Positions 8,201 through 17,537 are shown, numbered from the stretch's first letter. The stretch: DNA of 32,247 bases from an uncultured Prevotellaceae bacterium (GCA_946541275.1 CAMNJH010000009.1:1-32247), one strand, 5' to 3'. Translations and numbers: made by a program. The notes: a model not told the origin generated them from the sequence alone.

Positions 8201-9520
8201 CTAAATGCGTGTTTTGAGGAAGTCGGCCACGACATACGTGCTGCCTCCTATGAAGATGAAATCCTCTGGGTCAGCGTCTTTGATGGCTGCTTTGTAGGCT
8301 GCTTCTGCGTTGGGATAGCACTCGCCTTGCAGGCCGAACTGCTCGCCGAATATTTTCAGGGATGACTCTGAGAAGGCACGTTTTGTCGTGCCTTTGGTCC
8401 AATAATATTGTGCCTGCTTGGGCAGTATTGACATAACGCTGTAGATGTCCTTGTCCTCCAGTATGCCATAGATGATGCGCAGTTTCTTGCATTTCACGGC
8501 ATTCAGCTGCTTGCTCAGATATTCCCATGCCCCGGGGTTGTGGCCCGTATCGCATACGGTGGTGGGATGCTCGCCTACTTTCTGCCAGCGCCCCATGAGT
8601 CCGGTAATCTTGGTGACATTCATGAAAGCGTATGTCATCTCATCTTCAATGATTTTCTTGTTGCTTTCAATCTCGCAGTCGCAAAGATAGCCCATTTTCA
8701 TCAGTTCATAGAGGGCATACAGAATCGTGTTGGTGTTCTTTACTTGATAAAGCCCGCATAGTTCGCCTTTGAACTCATATCCGTGTATGGTCCGATAGCT
8801 CATGCCCTGGAAATCGTCGAAGGGGGTGGCCGACTCCAGTTCCACAGGCTCCTCGGCATAAATCAATGGGGTGCCAGTTTCTGCTGCCACGGCGTCAAAC
8901 ACAGCATGTGTCTCTGGCGTGGCTTCACCGATGATGCAGGTCACGCCGGGCTTCATGATGCCGGCTTTCTCGGTGGCTATCTGCTCCAGTGAGTTGCCTA
9001 GCAGCTGCATGTGGTCCATTGAGATGTTCGTGATGATACTCAGGATGGGGGTGATGATGTTGGTGGAGTCCAGTCGTCCGCCCAGCCCCACTTCTATGAC
9101 AGCTATGTCAACGTTTTGGTCGCAGAAGTACTGAAAGGCCATGGCTGTAGTCACTTCGAAGAACGACAACTTCAGTGGCTCGTAGAAGTCACGCTGGCTT
9201 TCTATGAAATGCACCACGTATTCTTCAGGAATGCAAGCTCCATTCACACGTATGCGCTCGCGGAAATCGGCAATGTGCGGGGAGGTGTAGAGTCCCACCT
9301 TGTAACCGCACACCTGTAGATGTGCGGCCAGTGTGTGCGACACAGATCCTTTTCCATTCGTGCCGGCCACGTGAATACTGCGGAACTTGCGGTGCGGGTG
9401 ACCCAGGTGCTCGTCGATAGCCAGAATGCCATCCAGCCCTTCCTTGTAGCCAGAAACGCCATGCTGCTCAAAGTTAGCAACACGCTTGAATAAGTATTCG
9501 CAAGCTTCCTTATAGCTCAT
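8201..9520 (-). CDS. folC: Folylpolyglutamate synthase / dihydrofolate synthase
   Basis: Mur-ligase family enzyme that adds glutamate to dihydropteroate and/or extends the folate polyglutamate tail with ATP. The 439 aa are full length. The P-loop is HVAGTNGKGSVSHTLA near residue 50. IEVGLGGRLDSTN and the C-terminal CDTGHNPGAW motif are diagnostic of FolC. The ATG shares its first base with the dnaJ stop (TGATG), indicating coupled translation at the end of the grpE-dnaJ-folC operon. A terminator follows directly. Confidence 0.95.
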   Translation of the reverse strand: MSYKEACEYLFKRVANFEQHGVSGYKEGLDGILAIDEHLGHPHRKFRSIHVAGTNGKGSVSHTLAAHLQVCGYKVGLYTSPHIADFRERIRVNGACIPEEYVVHFIESQRDFYEPLKLSFFEVTTAMAFQYFCDQNVDIAVIEVGLGGRLDSTNIITPILSIITNISMDHMQLLGNSLEQIATEKAGIMKPGVTCIIGEATPETHAVFDAVAAETGTPLIYAEEPVELESATPFDDFQGMSYRTIHGYEFKGELCGLYQVKNTNTILYALYELMKMGYLCDCEIESNKKIIEDEMTYAFMNVTKITGLMGRWQKVGEHPTTVCDTGHNPGAWEYLSKQLNAVKCKKLRIIYGILEDKDIYSVMSILPKQAQYYWTKGTTKRAFSESSLKIFGEQFGLQGECYPNAEAAYKAAIKDADPEDFIFIGGSTYVVADFLKTRI

Positions 9521-10671
9521 CAGCTGAAATAGTTTTTGAATCGGTTGAAGATGCTGTCTTTTGTCTGCCGGTCGCCCTTGAAGTTGTCACTGTCCTTGAA
9601 GGCCTCCATGGCTTTCTTCTCGTCGCGTGAGAGCGTCTTCGGAACGTAGACGCTGATGTTCACTACCAGGTCGCCGCGCCCCGAGCCATAGCCCTGCACG
9701 GCGGGCAGTCCTTTGCCTCTCAGTCGCATGGTCTTCCCTGGCTGTGTTCCGTTGTCAATCTTCACTTTTAGTGTCTTTCCGTCGATGGTGGGAATGTCGG
9801 CCTCGCCACCCAGTGCTGCTGTGGGGAAGTCGAGTAGAAGGTTGTAAATCAGGTCATTACCGTCCCTGACGAATGTGTCGTTCTCCTCTTCCTCAATAAA
9901 TACTTGTATGTCGCCAGGCACGCCTCCTCTCTGTCCTGCGTTGCCTTTGCCGGGTACGTTGACCACCATGCCTTCGGCCACGCCGGCGGGGATGCTGATT
10001 TCCACCACCTCTTCGCCTTTGGTGACGCCCTTGCCGCCGCATTCATGGCATTTGTTCTTGATAATCTGTCCTTCGCCTTGGCAGGTGGGGCAGACGCCCT
10101 GTGTCTGCATCATTCCGAAGATGCTCTGCGTGGTGTGGGTGATGACGCCCGATCCGTGGCAGGTGGGGCAGGTCTCGTGGCCCGAACCGTCCTCAGCTCC
10201 CGTGCCGTGGCAGTGGGCGCAAGGCACGTCTTTTTTCACTTTGAACTTCTTTGTCACGCCCTGGTTGATTTCCTCCAGCGTCAGTTTCACCTTCAGTCTC
10301 AGGTCGCTGCCGCGGTGGTCTTGCCGTCCGCCCCGTCGTCCGCCGAAACCGCCGAATCCGTGACCGCCGAAGATGTCGCCGAACATGGAGAAGATGTCGT
10401 CCATATTCATTGACGTTCCCCCGAATCCATCGAAGCCGCCTCCCATGGAACCGGCGAATCCGAACTGGTCGTACTGCTGACGCTTCTGCGGGTCGTGAAG
10501 CACATTGTAGGCCTCGGCGGCCTCCTTGAATTTCTCTTCTGCCTGCTTGTCACCAGGATTACGGTCGGGGTGATATTTGATGGCTATTTGTCGGTAGGCC
10601 TTTTTAATCTCGTCTTCCGATGCCGACTTGGCCACGCCCAGCACCTCGTAGTAGTCTCTTTTTTGTGCCAT
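9520..10671 (-). CDS. dnaJ: Chaperone protein DnaJ (Hsp40)
   Basis: Co-chaperone that stimulates DnaK ATPase and delivers unfolded substrates. It has the full type I architecture in 383 aa: an N-terminal J domain with the HPD motif in [10 protein letters not shown] (about 33-42); a Gly/Phe-rich linker (about 75-110); then four CxxCxGxG zinc motifs, [24 protein letters not shown] and CHECGGKG (about 150-220); and the C-terminal substrate-binding and dimerisation domains. grpE ends 7 nt upstream and folC overlaps its stop, so all three form one transcription unit. Confidence 0.97.
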   Translation of the reverse strand: MAQKRDYYEVLGVAKSASEDEIKKAYRQIAIKYHPDRNPGDKQAEEKFKEAAEAYNVLHDPQKRQQYDQFGFAGSMGGGFDGFGGTSMNMDDIFSMFGDIFGGHGFGGFGGRRGGRQDHRGSDLRLKVKLTLEEINQGVTKKFKVKKDVPCAHCHGTGAEDGSGHETCPTCHGSGVITHTTQSIFGMMQTQGVCPTCQGEGQIIKNKCHECGGKGVTKGEEVVEISIPAGVAEGMVVNVPGKGNAGQRGGVPGDIQVFIEEEENDTFVRDGNDLIYNLLLDFPTAALGGEADIPTIDGKTLKVKIDNGTQPGKTMRLRGKGLPAVQGYGSGRGDLVVNISVYVPKTLSRDEKKAMEAFKDSDNFKGDRQTKDSIFNRFKNYFS

Positions 10672-10678
10672 TATTGTG

Positions 10679-11263
10679 TTATTGTCCTACTGCCACCTTA
10701 GCGTGGCGGATTACTTTATCGTTCAGTGTGTAGCCTGTTGCTATACAGTCAATTACCTTTCCTTTCTTATCATCGCCCATTCCTGGCACCAAGGCTTCAG
10801 CTGCGTGCAGGTCGGTATTGAAGTCGGCATCGGTGGTATCGATTTTTTTCACGCCCAGGCCCTCCAGTGTTTTCATCATCTTGTGATAGATGAGCTCCAT
10901 GCCCTCGCGCAGCACCTGCGGGTCATCGGTCTTCTCGCCTATTTTCATGGCACGCTCCATGTCGTCAATGACGGGCAGCAGGGCCACAATGGTTTTCTCA
11001 CCACCATTCAGGATGAGTTCCGCCCGCTCTTTCAAGGTGCGCTTCCGGTAGTTGTCGAATTCGGCCACCTGCCGCAAGTACTTGTCTTTTAAGTCGGCAA
11101 TCTGCTCCTGGGCTGCCTCCAGAGGGTCTTTTTCCTCCTGGGCCTCCTCGTCATTGGTGACCTCGACTTCGTTTTCGTCTGTCACATTGTCACTGGGCTG
11201 TTCTGCTGACATTTCGTCAGTTTTCACAGTCTCTTCGTCCTTGTTTATTTCTTTTTCTTCCAT
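10679..11263 (-). CDS. grpE: Nucleotide exchange factor GrpE
   Basis: Releases ADP from DnaK. I place the start at the ATG at 11261-11263, giving 194 aa beginning [11 protein letters not shown]; an in-frame upstream extension to 11314 adds 17 residues unlike GrpE. The protein has the usual acidic, disordered N-terminus (about 1-55), a long helical segment with the EFDNYRKRT motif (dimerisation coiled coil), and the compact C-terminal beta domain ending with [17 protein letters not shown]. It is first in the grpE-dnaJ-folC operon. A candidate promoter with an inverted repeat near the start site lies 45-95 bp upstream. Confidence 0.95.
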   Translation of the reverse strand: MEEKEINKDEETVKTDEMSAEQPSDNVTDENEVEVTNDEEAQEEKDPLEAAQEQIADLKDKYLRQVAEFDNYRKRTLKERAELILNGGEKTIVALLPVIDDMERAMKIGEKTDDPQVLREGMELIYHKMMKTLEGLGVKKIDTTDADFNTDLHAAEALVPGMGDDKKGKVIDCIATGYTLNDKVIRHAKVAVGQ

Positions 11264-11307
11264 AAAGCTGTCATTTTTTGTTTTACATAGGAAGACATGC
11301 AAATCTT

Positions 11308-11327
11308 GTGCCACAATGTGGTGGCAC
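11308..11327. promoter_or_regulatory. Inverted repeat in the grpE leader, candidate operator
   Basis: GTGCCAC (11308-11314) and GTGGCAC (11321-11327) form a perfect 7-bp inverted repeat with a 6-bp centre, just downstream of the candidate grpE promoter and about 45 bp before the ATG. It is not the CIRCE element (TTAGCACTC-N9-GAGTGCTAA). It could be a repressor site for the chaperone operon or a short RNA hairpin; no direct proof. Confidence 0.4.
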
Positions 11328-11328
11328 G

Positions 11329-11357
11329 TGAATATTCGGCTTTTTATAAGGTGTCAA
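11329..11357 (-). promoter_or_regulatory. Candidate grpE promoter, sigma70-like
   Basis: On the minus strand TTGACA (11352-11357) is followed after 17 bp by TATTCA (11329-11334). This looks more like a classical -35/-10 promoter than the Bacteroidetes TAnnTTTG type, which may reflect a different sigma factor for the chaperone operon. Similarity may be chance in AT-rich DNA. Confidence 0.35.
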
Positions 11358-11367
11358 TGGTTTGCAC

Positions 11368-11645
11368 AACTATTCACTTTCTTGCTAAGTTGCTGTCCTA
11401 CAGGCATGTCGGGTGAAGGGTTTTGTGTTGGTGCTCTTTTGCGCATATTCTAATAGTTTGTCACGCATTATTATTTTTTTATAGTCAGGGCTTTTGTTGA
11501 TGGGGGGCCGACTTTTTCTGATGTGAGGCCGACTTTTTGAAAAAGGGCGCCGCCATTTTCCAAAAGGGGGTCGACTTTTTGGGTTTTTCCAACCCTTCAC
11601 CACAACTGTTTGTAATCCAGCAGAATAGCACTGAAGTGAAGGGTT
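11368..11645. repeat. Composite repeat element, copy 1 (two 55-bp modules around four 21-bp repeats)
   Basis: Occupies most of the grpE-kdgK intergenic region. At each end is a 55-bp module with 10-bp inverted arms spaced by 35 bp: module D at 11368-11422 (arms AACTATTCAC, degenerate, and GTGAAGGGTT) and module A at 11591-11645 (arms AACCCTTCAC and GTGAAGGGTT). The A core on plus and the D core on minus agree at 20 of 35 positions and share TGTA, CAGCA and TAGCA, so the two modules are inverted copies. Between them, 11492-11575 is four exact-length 21-bp units. The same arrangement recurs at 30689-31105. No transposase gene is inside. Confidence 0.7.
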
Positions 11646-11693
11646 GTTGATGCAATGATAATAATAAAAAAAAGAAAAAAACAGTTGGGAATT

Positions 11694-11723
11694 TTGTGAT
11701 TATGAAATTTATTCGTATCTTTG
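11694..11723 (+). promoter_or_regulatory. Promoter of the kdgK-DUF4177-eda operon
   Basis: TTG (11694-11696), a 19-bp spacer and TATCTTTG (11716-11723) give a near-perfect Bacteroidetes promoter. The start is expected near 11730, leaving a leader of about 50 nt before the kdgK ATG. Confidence 0.7.
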
Positions 11724-11780
11724 TAGCTCCAAACAAACATACATAATCTATTAAACAATAAACAGAAAAAGTAAAAAACA

Positions 11781-12803
11781 ATGGCAAAGATTGTAACACT
11801 TGGCGAGATTATGCTTCGCCTGTCGCCCCAGGGCAACGACCGCTTCATTCAGAGTGAATCCTTCCGCATCATTCCCGGTGGCGGTGAGGCCAACGTGGCT
11901 ATTTCCGTGGCTAACTATGGCCATGAGGCTTACTTTGTATCGAAACTTCCCAAGCACGAAATCGGGCAGATAGCCGTCAATGCGCTGCGTCGCTACGGCG
12001 TGAACACCGAGTACGTGGCTCGCGGCGGTGACCGCGTGGGTTTATACTATGCCGAGACCGGTGCCTCCATGCGCCCCTCGAAGGTCATCTACGACCGTGC
12101 CCACTCGTCGATTGCCGAGGCTACACCTGCTGACTTCGACTTTGATAAGATTATGGAGGGCGCACAGTGGTTCCACTGGAGCGGCATCACGCCCGCTATC
12201 AGCGACAAGGCTGCCGAGCTGACCCGCCTGGCTTGTGAGGCTGCCAAGCGCCATGGCGTCACCGTCAGCGTTGACCTGAACTTCCGCAAGAAGCTGTGGA
12301 CCAGCGAGAAGGCCATCAGCATCATGCGCCCCCTGATGAAATATGTGGACGTTTGCATTGGTAACGAGGAAGACGCAGAGCTGTGCCTGGGCTTCAAGCC
12401 CGATGCTGACGTCGAGGGTGGTCAGACCGACGCCGCCGGCTATGAGGGCATCTTCAAGCAGATGATGAAGGAGTTCGGCTTCAAGTATGTCGTCTCCACA
12501 CTGCGCGAGAGCTACAGTGCCACGTTCAACGGCTGGAAGGCCCTGATCTATGATGGCAAGGAGTTCTATCAGTCAAAGCGCTACGAAATTAACCCCATCA
12601 TTGACCGTGTGGGTGGTGGCGACTCTTTCTCGGGTGGACTCATCCATGGCCTGCTGACCAAGAAGACCCAAGGCGAGGCTCTTGAGTTCGCTGTGGCAGC
12701 CAGCGCCCTGAAGCACACCATCAATGGCGACTTCAACCTGGTGAGCGTGGAAGAGGTGGAGGCCCTGGCCGGTGGAAATGCAAATGGCAGAGTACAAAGA
12801 TAA
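11781..12803 (+). CDS. kdgK: 2-keto-3-deoxygluconate kinase (PfkB family)
   Basis: Phosphorylates 2-keto-3-deoxygluconate (KDG) to KDPG with ATP, in hexuronate (pectin, alginate) degradation. The 340-aa protein has the PfkB fold: N-terminal GEIMLRLSP and PGGGEANVAIS, YYAETGASMRPSKVIYDRAHSS in pieces (sugar-site segment typical of KdgK-like kinases), and the C-terminal catalytic motif DRVGGGDSFSGGLI with the GGGD base Asp. Its substrate is supported by eda, encoding KDPG aldolase, two genes downstream in the same operon. A second related kinase is at 24815-25849. It has its own promoter. Confidence 0.9.
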   Translation: MAKIVTLGEIMLRLSPQGNDRFIQSESFRIIPGGGEANVAISVANYGHEAYFVSKLPKHEIGQIAVNALRRYGVNTEYVARGGDRVGLYYAETGASMRPSKVIYDRAHSSIAEATPADFDFDKIMEGAQWFHWSGITPAISDKAAELTRLACEAAKRHGVTVSVDLNFRKKLWTSEKAISIMRPLMKYVDVCIGNEEDAELCLGFKPDADVEGGQTDAAGYEGIFKQMMKEFGFKYVVSTLRESYSATFNGWKALIYDGKEFYQSKRYEINPIIDRVGGGDSFSGGLIHGLLTKKTQGEALEFAVAASALKHTINGDFNLVSVEEVEALAGGNANGRVQR

Positions 12804-12812
12804 TTAAGTGTC

Positions 12813-12950
12813 ATGAAACAGTACGAGTACAAAGTTTTTTCATCGATAGTGGCCACAGAGAAAAAGCTGAACAAGCTGGGTTTTGAAGGCTGGGAGCTGG
12901 TGGCCGTCGATGGTGGCCGTCTGTTTATGAAACGTGAATATAAATTGTAG
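12813..12950 (+). CDS. DUF4177-like 45-aa protein
   Basis: A small ORF in the kdgK-eda gap, 9 nt after the kdgK stop and 9 nt before the eda start. It encodes MKQYEYKVFSS, then LGFEGWELVAVDGGR and FMKREYK. The pattern YEYKV ... LNxLGxEGWELVxV ... FKR matches DUF4177, a family of very short proteins whose function is unknown to me. The tight packing and intact frame argue that it is real and co-expressed with KDG catabolism. No membrane segment or signal peptide is seen. Confidence 0.8.
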   Translation: MKQYEYKVFSSIVATEKKLNKLGFEGWELVAVDGGRLFMKREYKL

Positions 12951-12959
12951 AATAGGAAA

Positions 12960-13628
12960 ATGGCAAAATTTGACAAGATAGCCGTACTGAAGAAAATCGG
13001 CGATACAGGCATGGTTCCCGTGTTCTATCACAAGGATCTGGAGACCTGCAAGAATGTGGTAAAGGCTTGCTATGAGGGTGGCGTGCGTGCCTTCGAGTTT
13101 ACTAACCGTGGTGACTTCGCCCAGGAAGTGTTTGGCGAGCTGGTGAAGTGGGCCGACAAGGAGTGCCCCGAGCTGGCACTGGGCATTGGCAGCGTTGTCG
13201 ACGCTCCCACTGCAGCCATGTACATCCAGCTGGGTGCCTGCTTTGTGGTTGGACCCCTGTTCAACCCGGAGATTGCCCCCGTCTGCAACCGCCGCCTGGT
13301 GCCCTACTGCCCTGGCTGCATGACTGTCAGCGAGATTGGCAAGGCTCAGGAGCTGGGCTGCGACTTGACAAAGGTGTTCCCTGGCGACGTCGTTGGTCCC
13401 AACATGGTGAAGGGCCTCAAGGCTCCCATGCCATGGTCGAAGATTATGGTCACTGGCGGCGTGGCTCCCGAGGAGGAGAACCTGCAGAAGTGGTTCAAGG
13501 CCGGCGTTTACTGCGTAGGTATGGGCTCCAAGCTCTTCCCCAGTGATAAGGTGAAGGCTGGCGACTGGCAGTACGTGACCGACAAGTGCAAGGAGGCACT
13601 TGGATATGTGGCTAAGGCTCGCGCTTAA
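12960..13628 (+). CDS. eda: KDPG / 2-keto-4-hydroxyglutarate aldolase
   Basis: Class I aldolase cleaving 2-keto-3-deoxy-6-phosphogluconate to pyruvate and glyceraldehyde 3-phosphate. The 222-aa protein is a single TIM barrel. Visible motifs are [12 protein letters not shown] (strand 2, catalytic Glu region), [25 protein letters not shown], and the phosphate loop [16 protein letters not shown] followed by [12 protein letters not shown]. It follows kdgK and the DUF4177 gene, completing KDG use. The next gene (TPR kinase) starts 23 nt before its stop codon, so the sensor is probably translated from the same mRNA. Confidence 0.93.
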   Translation: MAKFDKIAVLKKIGDTGMVPVFYHKDLETCKNVVKACYEGGVRAFEFTNRGDFAQEVFGELVKWADKECPELALGIGSVVDAPTAAMYIQLGACFVVGPLFNPEIAPVCNRRLVPYCPGCMTVSEIGKAQELGCDLTKVFPGDVVGPNMVKGLKAPMPWSKIMVTGGVAPEEENLQKWFKAGVYCVGMGSKLFPSDKVKAGDWQYVTDKCKEALGYVAKARA

Positions 13629-16600
13629 GCTGCTACCGCTATCTATACTTATTTCAGCTTGTTCGCACGCACCTAGGCAAGCGGCGGACAAGCTGAATTC
13701 GCTTTCTTATGCCTATCATTACCGTTCGCTCGACTCTACCGAATACTATGCGCAGCAGGCGTTCAGCATGTCGGCCGACTATTCCGACGGTAGAGCTGAA
13801 GCGCTCAACAACCGGGCCTTTGTCTGTATAGCCCGTATGCGCTATGCTGATGCCCGGCAAATGCTGGACGAAATACAGCAAACCACCGACAACCAGCTGG
13901 AGCTGCTGGTGGCCTATATACAGCAGATGCGCCTGTGCCAGCGCATGTCGCAAAACAGGGCTTTCTATGATTACCGTGAGAAAGCCGTGCGCACGCTGAG
14001 ACGTATCAATGAAGAACGTGAGACGCTGGACGAGCGCCAGCGCCAGCGGCTGATTTATGCTGAGAGTGAGCTGGCCATTGTCACCTCTACCTATTATTAT
14101 TATGTAGGCCTGGAGCTGCAGGCAGCCCAGGCCCTCAAGGCCATGCCGGCCGAGTTGCAGCACGACACGGTTCAGTACCTGAACTACCTGTACAACATCG
14201 GCTCTGGCGGCATGATAACCTCGGGCTCGCAGGAGGAAATCAACCAGATAGAGTTTGACCACCTGATGCGGTGCTATCTGATGTCCCGGCAGTCGGGGGT
14301 TGACTATTTCCTGGCTAATTCACTGGAAGCATTGGCAGAACATCTCGCCGTGCGCGAGTATCGTGAAAAGCTGGTCAGTGACAATCTGCCTGCCTTCAAG
14401 TATTTCAATCCTGATGCCGTCAGTATCGACTCGCTGCCTTTGCTCCTGGCCGGGCGCTCACTGGAACTCTTTACCCGTTTTGGCGATGTCTACCAGATAG
14501 CGGGTGCTCATCGTACACTGGCCACTTGCTACCTGTCAGACCGTTCCTACGCCCATGCACTGGAACATTTGCATCTGGCCTTGCAGGACACCATCATCCG
14601 GCAGGCGCCTGACCTGGTGGCCAGTATCCGCGAGCAGCTCAGCGTGGCCTATGCTGCCATTGATGACAAGCAGAGCAGCGATTACAACAGGAACCTCTAT
14701 CTGGACTTGCAGGAGCAAACCCGCCAGGACCGGTCACTGGAAGCCCACGCCCTTCAGTTGGAACAGGAAGCCACCCAGCTGAACATGCTCATTCTGGCCG
14801 TGGTGGTTGCCATCGTGGTCCAGATTCTGCTCATGGCCATCTTCTTCGTCCGTCTGAAACGGCGCTCACAGCGCAATCTCAAGGATGAAACACTGATGCA
14901 GCAGGAGGAAGAGCTGAACGAACAGCTGGGCATGGAACAGCTGCTGGTGGAGAAGGGCGAGCGGCTGGCACTGGAGCAGCGTGCCAAGGTTTCGCTGGTC
15001 AACAGCATTACGCCCTTGATTGACCGCATCTTGCACGAAGTGGGAAGACTGGATGAGGGCAACCCGCAGATAAAGCAGGAGAGACTGGAGTATATTTCAG
15101 AGCTCACCGATAATATCAATGAGCAGAACGACGTGCTCACCCACTGGATTCAGTTGAGACAGGGCGAACTGAGCCTGCACATTGAGACGTTTGCACTGCA
15201 GCCTCTTTTCGATATTGTGCAGTTGGGCCGGCGCAGCTTCAGCTTGAAGAATATCGTGCTGAATGTGTGTCCCACGGACTGCAAGGTGAAGGCTGACAAG
15301 GTGCTGACGCTCTTCATGCTGAACACCCTGGCTGACAATGCTAGGAAGTTCACGTCCACAGGCGGTCAGGTGGATGTGTATGCAGAGGAAACCGACAGCT
15401 ATGTGGAAATCTCAGTCAGGGATACAGGCGTAGGTATGAACGAAGAGCAGCTGGCCCACGTATTTGACCGTAAAATAGTGGGTGGCCATGGCTTTGGACT
15501 GCTCAACTGCAAGGGAATCATTGACAAATACAGGAAACTGAGCCAAATATTCTCTGTCTGCCAGCTCTCTGCTGAGAGCAGGGTGGGGCAGGGCAGCCGT
15601 TTCTTCTTCCGCTTGCCAAAAGGCATCGTGAGGACGCTGGCAGTTCTGACCGTCATCCTTCTGGGATTAGTGGCACATCCGTTTGGTGGGCAGGCTGCAG
15701 AGAAAACAGCAATCAGCCAGAAGGATGGTGCACTCTCCCTGGCCAGTGCCTTTGCTGACTCGGTCTATTTCTCCAACATCAACAGCACATTCGAACGTAC
15801 ACTCAGTTTTGCTGACTCCTGCCGCCACTATCTGAATGAGTATTATCGTCAGACGTGCCCCAACGGAAGTGATACCCTGCTCTCAGTGGGTGACCCCTCC
15901 GTCATGCCTCCTGAAATCATCTGGTTTCACGACAGTTTGAAAATCAACTATGACATTCTGCTTACCATGCGCAACGAGAGTGCAGTGGCTTCGCTGGCAC
16001 TACACCAATGGTCGCGCTACCAATATAACAACCGCATCTATACTCAGCTTTTCAAGGAGTTGTCGGCTGATGCCACGCTGGGTGACTATTGCCGGAAGAT
16101 GCAGCAGTCGCAGACTAACAAGCAGGTGGCCATCATCCTGCTGGTTCTGCTTTTCATCTCCATTCTCTCTGCCGTGGTGTGGCAGGTACTGCTGTCGCTC
16201 GGCAGGGCTGCCCGTCGCCGACAGGAGCAGCAGGAACAGCTGGACATGATGCATGATGACATAGAGCGGAACAGGATGGAGTCGGCAGCCCTCCATGTGA
16301 GTAACGCCGTGCTGGACAACTGTCTGTCGGCCTTGAAGCATGAGACCATGTACTATCCCAGCCGTATCAGGCAACTGATTGACGCGGGTGACACGGACGC
16401 CTTGCCCGAAGTGGTGTCCTACTATCGCGAGCTATATGGGATACTCAGTGTGCAGGCCATCCGCCAGACGGAGCATACCCGGCTTCATGTGAAACCACTG
16501 GAACATGAGGTACTGGGTGACCCCGTGCTGATCAGCTATCTGTTTGAACTGCTCAGAAAACAGTCAGGACAGAAAAAACTGGAAACTATCTACCAGACAA

Positions 16601-16848
16601 AGGACGATAAGTACGTGGTGTGCACCGTCAAGATGCCCCAGCTGCATCTCAACGAGCAGCAGGCGGCCAATCTGTTCAATCCTTCAGCTGACAACCTGCC
16701 CTTCCTGTTGTGCCGACAGATAGTGCGCGACCATGGTGAGGTCACTAATCGGCGAGGCTGTGCTATCAGGGCTGAGATAGCCGATAATATTTTGCAAATC
16801 ATTATTACATTACCAAGAATATGGAAAACTTCAAAGTCATCATCGTAG
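13606..16848 (+). CDS. TPR sensor protein with two histidine-kinase-like modules
   Basis: A 1080-aa membrane protein, probably the sensor of a two-component system. I use ATG 13606, which overlaps eda by 23 nt; an in-frame TTG at 13600 adds two residues. A signal with a possible lipobox (LISAC, Cys19) leads into a TPR-like alpha region (about 25-370), then a membrane helix (about 393-416). Module 1 has coiled-coil/DHp-like helices (about 420-510) without the usual HE phospho-acceptor motif, but a good ATPase domain: N box NTLADNARK (573-581), G1 DTGVG (606-610), G2 GHGFG (627-631). A second helix follows at about 675-690, an extracytoplasmic stretch to about 838 and a third helix at 840-864. 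Module 2 has [12 protein letters not shown] with His912, but its ATPase lacks recognisable N and G1 boxes. It resembles Bacteroidetes DUF5112/DUF5113 proteins (recollection). Confidence 0.8.
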   Translation: MWLRLALKLLPLSILISACSHAPRQAADKLNSLSYAYHYRSLDSTEYYAQQAFSMSADYSDGRAEALNNRAFVCIARMRYADARQMLDEIQQTTDNQLELLVAYIQQMRLCQRMSQNRAFYDYREKAVRTLRRINEERETLDERQRQRLIYAESELAIVTSTYYYYVGLELQAAQALKAMPAELQHDTVQYLNYLYNIGSGGMITSGSQEEINQIEFDHLMRCYLMSRQSGVDYFLANSLEALAEHLAVREYREKLVSDNLPAFKYFNPDAVSIDSLPLLLAGRSLELFTRFGDVYQIAGAHRTLATCYLSDRSYAHALEHLHLALQDTIIRQAPDLVASIREQLSVAYAAIDDKQSSDYNRNLYLDLQEQTRQDRSLEAHALQLEQEATQLNMLILAVVVAIVVQILLMAIFFVRLKRRSQRNLKDETLMQQEEELNEQLGMEQLLVEKGERLALEQRAKVSLVNSITPLIDRILHEVGRLDEGNPQIKQERLEYISELTDNINEQNDVLTHWIQLRQGELSLHIETFALQPLFDIVQLGRRSFSLKNIVLNVCPTDCKVKADKVLTLFMLNTLADNARKFTSTGGQVDVYAEETDSYVEISVRDTGVGMNEEQLAHVFDRKIVGGHGFGLLNCKGIIDKYRKLSQIFSVCQLSAESRVGQGSRFFFRLPKGIVRTLAVLTVILLGLVAHPFGGQAAEKTAISQKDGALSLASAFADSVYFSNINSTFERTLSFADSCRHYLNEYYRQTCPNGSDTLLSVGDPSVMPPEIIWFHDSLKINYDILLTMRNESAVASLALHQWSRYQYNNRIYTQLFKELSADATLGDYCRKMQQSQTNKQVAIILLVLLFISILSAVVWQVLLSLGRAARRRQEQQEQLDMMHDDIERNRMESAALHVSNAVLDNCLSALKHETMYYPSRIRQLIDAGDTDALPEVVSYYRELYGILSVQAIRQTEHTRLHVKPLEHEVLGDPVLISYLFELLRKQSGQKKLETIYQTKDDKYVVCTVKMPQLHLNEQQAANLFNPSADNLPFLLCRQIVRDHGEVTNRRGCAIRAEIADNILQIIITLPRIWKTSKSSS

Positions 16849-17537
16849 AAGACGTGCCCCTGGAGTTGAAAGGCACGCAGGGAATCATCCGTAATGATAT
16901 CCCGGAGGCGGAGATAATAGGCACGGCCGACAATGAGACAGCCTACTGGCGGCTGATTAAGCAGCAGCTGCCCGATTTGGTGTTGCTGGATTTGGGACTC
17001 GGCGGCTCAACGACCGTGGGTGTGGAGATTTGCAGGCAGACGAAAGAAATGTACCCACAAGTGAAGGTGCTCATCTTCACTGGTGAGATTTTGAACGAGA
17101 AGCTTTGGGTGGACGTGCTTGACGCCGGGGCAGATGGTATCATCCTGAAGACGGGCGAGTTGCTCACGCGCAATGATGTACAGGCCGTCATGTCGGGAAA
17201 GCAGCTGGTCTTCAACGAGCCCATCCTGAAAAAGATTGTTGACCGCTTTAAGCATAGTGTAGGTTCGCAGCTGGCCAAGCAGGAGGCGCTGGTGAACTAT
17301 GAGATTGACGAGTATGACGAGCGTTTCCTGCGTCATCTGGCTTTGGGCTATACGAAGGACCAGATAACCCAGCTCAGGGGCATGCCTTTCGGCGTGAAAA
17401 GTCTGGAGAAACGGCAGAACGACCTGGTGCAGAAGCTATTCCCCGATGGGCGTAGTGTAAATGCAACGCGCCTGGTGGTGCGAGCCCTGGAACTGCACAT
17501 TCTGGACATTGACAACCTGGAGGCCGACGAAGATTAA
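16821..17537 (+). CDS. Response regulator with C-terminal HTH-like domain
   Basis: A 238-aa protein starting [15 protein letters not shown]. The receiver domain has the acidic pair Glu10/Asp11, phospho-acceptor Asp57 in LVLLDLGLGG, Thr87 in LIFTGE and Lys110 in ILKTGE, so all phosphorylation residues are present. Residues about 165-225 form a helical region (FLRHLALGYTKDQITQ, then LEKRQNDLVQKLF) reminiscent of a LuxR-type helix-turn-helix but divergent, so DNA binding is inferred. Its ATG lies 28 nt inside the upstream kinase gene, which makes it the cognate partner. Its targets are unknown; neighbouring KDG genes are candidates. Confidence 0.85.
   Translation: MENFKVIIVEDVPLELKGTQGIIRNDIPEAEIIGTADNETAYWRLIKQQLPDLVLLDLGLGGSTTVGVEICRQTKEMYPQVKVLIFTGEILNEKLWVDVLDAGADGIILKTGELLTRNDVQAVMSGKQLVFNEPILKKIVDRFKHSVGSQLAKQEALVNYEIDEYDERFLRHLALGYTKDQITQLRGMPFGVKSLEKRQNDLVQKLFPDGRSVNATRLVVRALELHILDIDNLEADED

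Noticed and set aside
11485..11799. 104-aa minus ORF through the 21-bp repeats and the kdgK leader
   Set aside because: Its start lies in the kdgK start region and most of the chain is made of repeat DNA and AT-rich promoter DNA; it is better described as part of the repeat element.
12840..13691. 283-aa minus ORF opposite eda
   Set aside because: Lies antisense to a fully recognisable KDPG aldolase and the DUF4177 gene; no family features.
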